IMG/VR virus record: IMGVR_UViG_3300001533_002754
Coordinates: 2,200 to 30,240 of that record
DNA: 28,041 bases
Source of the DNA: a virus
Strand: one strand, 5' to 3'
The position numbers and the translations under genes are program-made. Positions 23,984 through 28,041 of this stretch are shown piece by piece; the stretch's first letter is position 1, and each line of letters opens with the position of its first letter. The notes under the pieces were generated by a model. It was not told where the DNA came from. It worked only from the letters and a program-made list of their open reading frames with translations, and ran no database searches.

Positions 23984-24012
23984 ATTATATCATATTTTCA
24001 ATTAATTGTCAA
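23984..24012 (-). promoter_or_regulatory. Consensus promoter downstream of nrdD, with flanking inverted repeat
   Basis: On the minus strand TTGACA (24012-24007), 17-bp spacer and TATAAT (23989-23984), preceded by AAAATATGA. The -35 region (24000-24012) is an inverted copy (12 of 13 bases) of 23964-23976, so the -10 box is flanked by TTGACAAT-type arms. This could be an operator, and on the plus strand it creates a weaker facing promoter. The gene originally driven seems to have been replaced by IS debris. Confidence 0.88.
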
Positions 24013-24017
24013 TAGTT

Positions 24018-25976
24018 TTATTTAGTTAAATCATAAAAAACTCTATTTTCTAACTCTTCTTTTCTTAAATCATGAAAGTTCTCACTCTTAACTATATATC
24101 CTACTATTTTTATCCCATACCCTTTACGCTTTCCACCGCATATTGGGCAAGTTTCTCCATAAAAACTATGTTCTTCTTCACAATAACTGAATTTATGTAT
24201 TAAAGAATAATAGATAACTCCCATTTTAGCAATATGAGTAGCTAAACTCCACGCATCTTCAAAATTATCTATCGGCTCTCCTATGTTAAAATGACCTATA
24301 GCTCCACCACCGCATTTAGGGTCATAGTTAGCACAAGTTTCAATCCTACTATTAAAATCAGCCTTTTGTGTTAAAGGAATCCATTGATTTTCATATATGT
24401 TTGTATTTTCAGTTATATTGTTTTTGAAGAATAATTTATCTTTAAACAATAATATTTTACCACAACCTTCAGCAGGAATCTGCTCAGCATTTGATGTGAA
24501 TCCATATAAATCTAAAGTTTTTGAATTTTCTTTATTTATTATTTTAAATATTTCTTCCATCATATTCTTACCCATATCATTATATTCAACTTCACCTATT
24601 TCATTTTCACTTATGCCTCCCATAAACTTAATTGAGGAATATAGTGAATTTATACCTATAGTCATAAATTGACGATTTTTATCTATTAAACCACTATTAT
24701 ATATAGGTAATTTATTTTTCTCTATAAGTTGTTCTAATATTTTTCTTATAACATATAAAACTTTATGAGAAAAATTTATTCTGTATATTAACAATTCTTT
24801 GTATTTATTAAAATCTCCATCAGACTCATAGGCTATTCTTGCAAAATTTATAGTGTTGACCTGCATAGAACCTATGGAAATAGACGTGCCTCCTATACTT
24901 GAGAAAAAACCTTCTATTTTCTCTTTGCCTTTATTAATCTCCTCAACTGAATTAACCAATCTGCAGCAAGAACTCAAAGATGTTATATCATCTGCATTGT
25001 ATATATTAGTATCTTGCCAAGTCATATTATGTTTAACTACATATTTTGCTACATATTCATCTTCATAGTTTTTATTTTCATCTACTTTTAAGGATGCTGT
25101 AAGAACTGGATATGTATAAAAGAATTTAAATCTTAATTTATTAACATATTCTAAAAAGTTTTTTTGAAACTCTACAAATTCATCAAAATAATCTATCATA
25201 TAAGTCCCGTCTACAAATGTTTGATCACCGAAAAAAGCTTCAAGATGAGGTCTGTCTAGTATTTGACAATTTACATAAGCTGACTGTATACCATCTCTAA
25301 CAGTTGGTTGATTTATTCTAAATATAAATTTTTGAAAAGCTTGATCTCTTTCTCTGTCGGCATTCTCTTTAGATATATACCCACTATCTACATCATCTTT
25401 CCAAAATTTAAACATCCACAATATCATACTAGGTATTGCCACAGCTCCGCTCAATTGATTAGAGGCATAGTTTACAAACTCTGCAACATGGTCTACCCAA
25501 GTCGAGAGATGTTTTGCTCTACCACCTTTCATATTTTCTATAAAAAATAAGCCCCTTTCAGCAACTAATTTAAGTGAAAATGAATAACAATAAGGAAGAG
25601 TAGATGCTGAAACACCGTTATGGAGATAATATCGACCTTTCACCTGATCCTCTATCCATTCATTTGCAAAATCTAACCCATATTCATCTATAAGTTCGTT
25701 ATATATTTTATTATGAGATATGATTCTCCATATTGGCTTAATAGCTTCATTTTTAATTGTATTTATAGTAGTGCTTGAAACATTAGCACTATCGTCAATA
25801 CTAGCGTTAGCTATGTTATCTGAGCTTAATATATTTTTTAGCATGTTCATGGGTTTAAGCTTATCATCACTTATTCCTTCTATAGATAAAAGTTTATTAC
25901 CAAAACTACAACTATTTATTATTTCTTTATATTTTTTAATAAAATTAGAATTTAATCCTAATTCGTCTACCATCAT
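24018..25976 (-). CDS. nrdD: Anaerobic (class III) ribonucleotide reductase
   Basis: This encodes a 652-aa oxygen-sensitive glycyl-radical enzyme that reduces ribonucleotides to deoxyribonucleotides. LPYCYSF (Cys130) and SSCCRLV (Cys338) are spaced like the two active-site cysteines of the T4 enzyme. The C-terminus has a zinc site, YCEEEHSFYGETCPICGG, and the radical segment KIVGYIV with the glycine expected to carry the radical. One of the four usual zinc cysteines appears to be His or shifted. There is no ATP-cone, as in T4 NrdD, so allosteric overall-activity control is probably absent. ATG 25976 has GGAGATGG upstream and overlaps the nrdG stop. Confidence 0.94.
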   Translation of the reverse strand: MMVDELGLNSNFIKKYKEIINSCSFGNKLLSIEGISDDKLKPMNMLKNILSSDNIANASIDDSANVSSTTINTIKNEAIKPIWRIISHNKIYNELIDEYGLDFANEWIEDQVKGRYYLHNGVSASTLPYCYSFSLKLVAERGLFFIENMKGGRAKHLSTWVDHVAEFVNYASNQLSGAVAIPSMILWMFKFWKDDVDSGYISKENADRERDQAFQKFIFRINQPTVRDGIQSAYVNCQILDRPHLEAFFGDQTFVDGTYMIDYFDEFVEFQKNFLEYVNKLRFKFFYTYPVLTASLKVDENKNYEDEYVAKYVVKHNMTWQDTNIYNADDITSLSSCCRLVNSVEEINKGKEKIEGFFSSIGGTSISIGSMQVNTINFARIAYESDGDFNKYKELLIYRINFSHKVLYVIRKILEQLIEKNKLPIYNSGLIDKNRQFMTIGINSLYSSIKFMGGISENEIGEVEYNDMGKNMMEEIFKIINKENSKTLDLYGFTSNAEQIPAEGCGKILLFKDKLFFKNNITENTNIYENQWIPLTQKADFNSRIETCANYDPKCGGGAIGHFNIGEPIDNFEDAWSLATHIAKMGVIYYSLIHKFSYCEEEHSFYGETCPICGGKRKGYGIKIVGYIVKSENFHDLRKEELENRVFYDLTK

Positions 25977-26500
25977 GCGCTACCATCTCCTTTGTATTTT
26001 AGTATTTCATTAAAGTTATTATCTATTATAACTTGATTAATGCTACCAAGAACATATTCATCCCCGAAATTCAATTCTTCGATATACTCTCCACACACTA
26101 TTCTATTATAATATCTTATATCTATTTTTTCTTTTTTTATTTGTTTTGGAGTTCTCCAAGTATAAACAATACTTTTTATATCCTTAGAATTAAAATATTT
26201 TGCTAACTCATGAGAATATTTTCTATTGACTTTAGACAAGGGCTCGCCACCTATTAAAGCCAACTCACATTTTCCAAATATTTTTCTCATTTTTTCTATT
26301 TTATCTTTTATTATTTTAATAGCTTGTTCAATATCAAGCTTATACCCCACATCGTTTTCTTGTAATTCAACATTATGACAACTTTTACAAAAGCTTCCTG
26401 TTAATTCTTTTTTGTCGCATAAAGATAGGTATACCGAAATAGTTGGCACACCCAATCCATCTGCTGACATACTTTCTTTAATCTGTATACTCCTTTTCAT
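25973..26500 (-). CDS. nrdG: NrdG: radical-SAM activase of class III RNR
   Basis: This encodes a 175-aa activase that uses a [4Fe-4S] cluster and S-adenosylmethionine to form the glycyl radical on NrdD. Cluster cysteines are Cys28, Cys38 and Cys41, giving CX9CX2C instead of the usual CX3CX2C, followed by CHNVEL, which matches the NrdG signature CxNPEx. ALIGGEPL is the SAM-binding GGE motif. The position directly before nrdD with a four-base overlap, and after glutaredoxin, confirms the role. ATG 26500 has GAGGTGG upstream. The lengthened cluster loop is the unusual feature. Confidence 0.9.
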   Translation of the reverse strand: MKRSIQIKESMSADGLGVPTISVYLSLCDKKELTGSFCKSCHNVELQENDVGYKLDIEQAIKIIKDKIEKMRKIFGKCELALIGGEPLSKVNRKYSHELAKYFNSKDIKSIVYTWRTPKQIKKEKIDIRYYNRIVCGEYIEELNFGDEYVLGSINQVIIDNNFNEILKYKGDGSA

Positions 26501-26693
26501 TTATCCACCTCACCGCTGCTTTGTAATCCAAAAAATCATCATTAAGTTTTAAAACAGGAACAGCATTTATACCCAGTTTCTTCATCTCATTTATATCTTG
26601 ACATTCTTTAAAGTCTATGTTCTTTTTCTTTATTTTGTCTTTTAATATATTACATCTTCCGCAAGCTTCAGTAGTATAAACAATTATATCCAA
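26478..26693 (-). CDS. Glutaredoxin/NrdH-like redoxin
   Basis: This encodes a 71-aa thioredoxin-fold protein with active site EACGRC (Cys11, Cys14) and the cis-proline segment NAVPVLKL. The length and CxxC site match NrdH/glutaredoxin-type electron donors. It probably supplies electrons for ribonucleotide reduction or keeps other phage enzymes reduced. Many class III enzymes use formate, so its exact partner is open. TTG start at 26693 with a GGTGAT-type site. It overlaps nrdG by 23 bases. Confidence 0.9.
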   Translation of the reverse strand: MDIIVYTTEACGRCNILKDKIKKKNIDFKECQDINEMKKLGINAVPVLKLNDDFLDYKAAVRWINEKEYTD

Positions 26694-26695
26694 AA

Positions 26696-27106
26696 TTAAT
26701 CACCATCTCCATCTTCACTATCTTTGGCTTGATTTTCTATTTCAATATTAATATTTTGAACCATCTTTACTAAAGTTTTCTTTACTTTTTCATCTGATAA
26801 ATAATTTAAAACTATATTATCAAAATCCTCTTTAGTATTGAATTGTTTTTTGAACCCACCATACTCCACAAAACTTCCATCATTCTTCTCAACTATTTCA
26901 AACAATTTAATACCGTAAGGTGAGTTTGGCACTTCTGCATAAACTGGCATAGTCTGAACATCTTTTGTTAATATATTTATTTTAAAATATCCACTTGTCA
27001 GCTCTTGTAATTCTTTAGATATTTCGCCTAATATAACCATTCTTTCATCTGCTAAATTTGTATCATTGCCATCAAAATCATATCCTAAATCTTTCAATAT
27101 AGCCAT
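26696..27106 (-). CDS. Hypothetical protein (136 aa)
   Basis: This encodes a soluble acidic protein of 136 aa (tail AKDSEDGDGD) with a beta-rich centre (YFKINILTKDVQTMPVYAEV, then GIKLFEIVEK). No motif or family is recognised. ATG 27106 overlaps the stop of the gene above and has GGAG eight bases upstream. It lies at the head of the glutaredoxin-nrdG-nrdD genes and is almost surely co-transcribed with them. A regulatory or assembly function in ribonucleotide reduction is possible but unsupported. Confidence 0.75.
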   Translation of the reverse strand: MAILKDLGYDFDGNDTNLADERMVILGEISKELQELTSGYFKINILTKDVQTMPVYAEVPNSPYGIKLFEIVEKNDGSFVEYGGFKKQFNTKEDFDNIVLNYLSDEKVKKTLVKMVQNINIEIENQAKDSEDGDGD

Positions 27107-27357
27107 TATATCAACTCCATTTTCTTTAATCTTCTTTTTTTGTTATTATTGTGTATTAAATTTGGTCTTCTAATTGTTTTAGATTTCGGAAAATCTCTAT
27201 AATAGGTTTTTCCAATATAAGCAGGTACATCAATTTCCGTCCCGTCTTCCAAGATTTCTTTTTTCATATAAGCAAAAACCATACTATTATGAATCTTATA
27301 TCCTTTACAAGCTTCTTTGCATTCTAATTCAAACTGTCTTCTTTCTTCTTTACTCAC
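27106..27357 (-). CDS. Hypothetical protein (about 83 aa)
   Basis: The frame extends to TTG 27366, but GGAG nine bases before GTG 27357-27355 makes the GTG the better start, giving MSKEERRQFELECKEACKGY. It has a Lys/Arg-rich tail ending NNNKKRRLKKMELI, suggesting nucleic-acid contact. No family is recognised. The GTG overlaps the TAA of the Cys-rich peptide upstream, and its own stop overlaps the next start, so it belongs to the nrd operon. Confidence 0.7.
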   Translation of the reverse strand: MSKEERRQFELECKEACKGYKIHNSMVFAYMKKEILEDGTEIDVPAYIGKTYYRDFPKSKTIRRPNLIHNNNKKRRLKKMELI

Positions 27358-27499
27358 AAAACTCAACTCCCTCTGTATTTTTACATCTATCGCAATGACT
27401 ACAAACCTTGCAATCGCAATGGCATTTATGCCAACACTCCTTGTCTTGTAATAAGATGTCTATAAACAACGCAAGCCAATTTCCACTCAACTTAATCAC
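27350..27499 (-). CDS. Small Cys-rich peptide (46-49 aa), metal-binding candidate
   Basis: This is a short frame not obvious from length alone. The C-terminal half reads KECWHKCHCDCKVCSHCDRC, giving seven cysteines and two histidines within 20 residues, then a short acidic end EGVEFCE. Such density indicates zinc, iron or Fe-S binding. The start is either GTG 27499 or, with better spacing from AAAGGA, TTG 27490. The stop overlaps the GTG of the next gene. It is the first gene of the nrd operon, where a metal- or redox-linked role would fit. That is inference. Confidence 0.6.
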   Translation of the reverse strand: MIKLSGNWLALFIDILLQDKECWHKCHCDCKVCSHCDRCKNTEGVEFCE

Positions 27500-27510
27500 G
27501 TCCTTTTAAT

Positions 27511-27535
27511 AAAAAAGCAGGGCAAAGCCCTACTT
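27511..27535 (-). terminator. Intrinsic terminator after HU-like gene
   Basis: A stem of nine pairs with one mismatch (AAGTAGGGC/GCCCTGCTT), 3-nt loop, followed on the minus strand by six T. It overlaps the HU stop codon TAG at 27530-27532. No clear promoter follows before the Cys-rich peptide, so readthrough probably feeds the nrd genes. Confidence 0.85.
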
Positions 27536-27799
27536 AATAGCATCCTTAAATGTTTTTCCTATTTTAATTTTTACTTTCTTACCTGCTGGTACGCTTATTT
27601 CTTCACCAGTTTTAGGATTTCTTCCTTTTCTAGATTTAGTTCCCACTAATTCAGTTGATAAGAATCCAGTCAGCGAAATTCCACCATCTAAAGTACCTTC
27701 TATAATACTCTCTTCAAACTTGCTGTATATTTCTTTAGCTCTAATCCTACTCACTTCTAGTTTCTCTGCTAAGACCTCAATAAACTCTTTTTTCGTCAA
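27530..27799 (-). CDS. hup: HU-like DNA-binding protein
   Basis: This encodes an 89-aa HU/IHF-family protein that bends and compacts DNA. The start TKKEFIEVLAEKLEVSRIRAKEI matches the HU helical body, and RKGRNPKTGEEISVPAGKKV is the DNA-binding arm signature, followed by KIKIGKTFKDAI. TTG 27799 is chosen over ATG 27808 because the AAAGGAG site touches that ATG but stands nine bases from the TTG, and because HU proteins usually begin MNKxELI at exactly this point. The gene overlaps the membrane-peptide gene upstream and ends in a terminator. Confidence 0.93.
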   Translation of the reverse strand: MTKKEFIEVLAEKLEVSRIRAKEIYSKFEESIIEGTLDGGISLTGFLSTELVGTKSRKGRNPKTGEEISVPAGKKVKIKIGKTFKDAIK

Positions 27800-27944
27800 A
27801 TAAACCATCTCCTTTTTTTATTTTTTTTATAAACACAATTGCAATTGCAATTATAAAAGCCAATAAATATAAGCCAACTCCTATTAATATCGGAGAAAAA
27901 ACCAACCACCAACCCCAAGTTATAAGACTACATAATTTTAGCAC
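27777..27944 (-). CDS. Small integral membrane protein (55 aa)
   Basis: This frame starts at GTG 27944 and reads LITWGWWLVFSPILIGVGLY followed by LLAFIIAIAIVFIKKIKKGD: one long or two short membrane spans, then a basic cytoplasmic tail. The Trp-rich WGWWLVFSP start is a common look for small phage membrane proteins. The end overlaps the HU gene in a different frame. The start is only one base past an IS605-type right end, and the GGTGAG of that IS end is the sole ribosome-like site, so the native 5' end may be lost. Function unknown. Confidence 0.65.
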   Translation of the reverse strand: MLKLCSLITWGWWLVFSPILIGVGLYLLAFIIAIAIVFIKKIKKGDGLFDEKRVY

Positions 27945-27945
27945 T

Positions 27946-28041
27946 GTGAACTACTCACCACTTAAATTCTAAAGAATTTTGAAGTGGGAGCTTCATTAGA
28001 AGATTGATATTTAAGTTTCCACCTATTACTAGGCAATCCTT
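27946..28041 (-). mobile_element. IS605-family right end with TnpB C-terminal tail
   Basis: The minus strand from 28041 reads a frame with RWKLKYQSSNEAPTSK, the tail type typical of TnpB (NEAP encoded by the end hairpin). It then has a clean hairpin, CCACTT-CA-AAATTC-TTTA-GAATTT-AAGTGG, then TGAGTAGTTCAC ending at 27946. That is the usual right-end structure of tnpB-bearing elements, whose transcript supplies the omega RNA scaffold. The element body lies beyond the window, so I cannot say whether it is intact. Confidence 0.75.

Noticed and set aside
27836-27860. Short ATTGCA tandem repeat as a repeat array or CRISPR-like element
   Set aside because: Only a few 6-bp units, explained by Ile-Ala-Ile-Ala codons in the membrane peptide. 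No spacer-repeat pattern exists anywhere in the window.

Overview
This window is a block of early-type genes from a large, very AT-rich bacteriophage or phage-like plasmid of an anaerobic, low-GC Firmicute. Clostridium is the most likely host. The host call rests on the low GC, strong AGGAGG-type ribosome sites, consensus TTGACA/TATAAT promoters, frequent GTG and TTG starts, an oxygen-sensitive class III ribonucleotide reductase, and clostridial-looking IS200/IS605 debris. The gene content and the IS debris recall large neurotoxin-converting clostridial phages of the c-st type. That is an impression from memory and was not tested. Every gene I can support is on the minus strand, so transcription runs from high to low coordinates. 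No structural, packaging or lysis gene is evident.

In transcription order: (1) 28041-27511 holds the tail and right end of an IS605-type element entering from outside the window, a small membrane protein, an HU-like protein and a terminator. (2) 27499-24018 is a nucleotide-reduction operon: a Cys-rich peptide, two unknown proteins, a glutaredoxin, NrdG and NrdD. (3) 24012-21879 begins with a consensus promoter followed by degenerate tnpB and tnpA pseudogenes, then a 69-aa protein, a ferredoxin-thioredoxin-reductase-like protein, an M15-type peptidase and an ERCC4-type nuclease. (4) 21882-15803 begins with a promoter and encodes an SSB-like protein, a Sak4/AAA_24-type ATPase, a zinc-finger protein, a DnaB helicase interrupted at its Walker A motif by a class 3 intein, and a primase, with terminators. 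(5) 15802-7979 encodes RecJ, a DnaE-type DNA polymerase III alpha subunit and a RecD2-type helicase. (6) 7972-7388 is a promoter and dUTPase, followed by a perfect 16-bp inverted repeat. (7) 7222-1 is a tightly overlapping series: a Cys-rich protein, a 5'-nucleotidase-like HAD protein, a guanylate-kinase-like protein, a 36-aa protein, a metallophosphoesterase, a ClpP-like protease, a PIN-PhoH fusion, two unknowns, a lipoprotein with a transglutaminase-like core, an IS-end remnant and several small unknown genes.

Together the genes make a nearly self-sufficient replisome (SSB, helicase, primase, polymerase, RecJ, RecD2, recombinase-like ATPase) supplied by an anaerobic dNTP-producing module (NrdD/NrdG, glutaredoxin, dUTPase, nucleotide kinase and nucleotidase).

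The most interesting observations are: the class 3 intein with decayed homing-endonuclease motifs; four promoters with identical 17-bp spacing, two of which share almost their whole leader; an NrdG with a stretched CX9CX2C radical-SAM motif; an FTR-like protein lacking one expected cysteine; a mobile-element-like hairpin that supplies the C-terminus and stop codon of the Sak4-like ATPase; and several previously easy-to-miss small genes. I found no CRISPR array, tRNA or convincing novel defence system.
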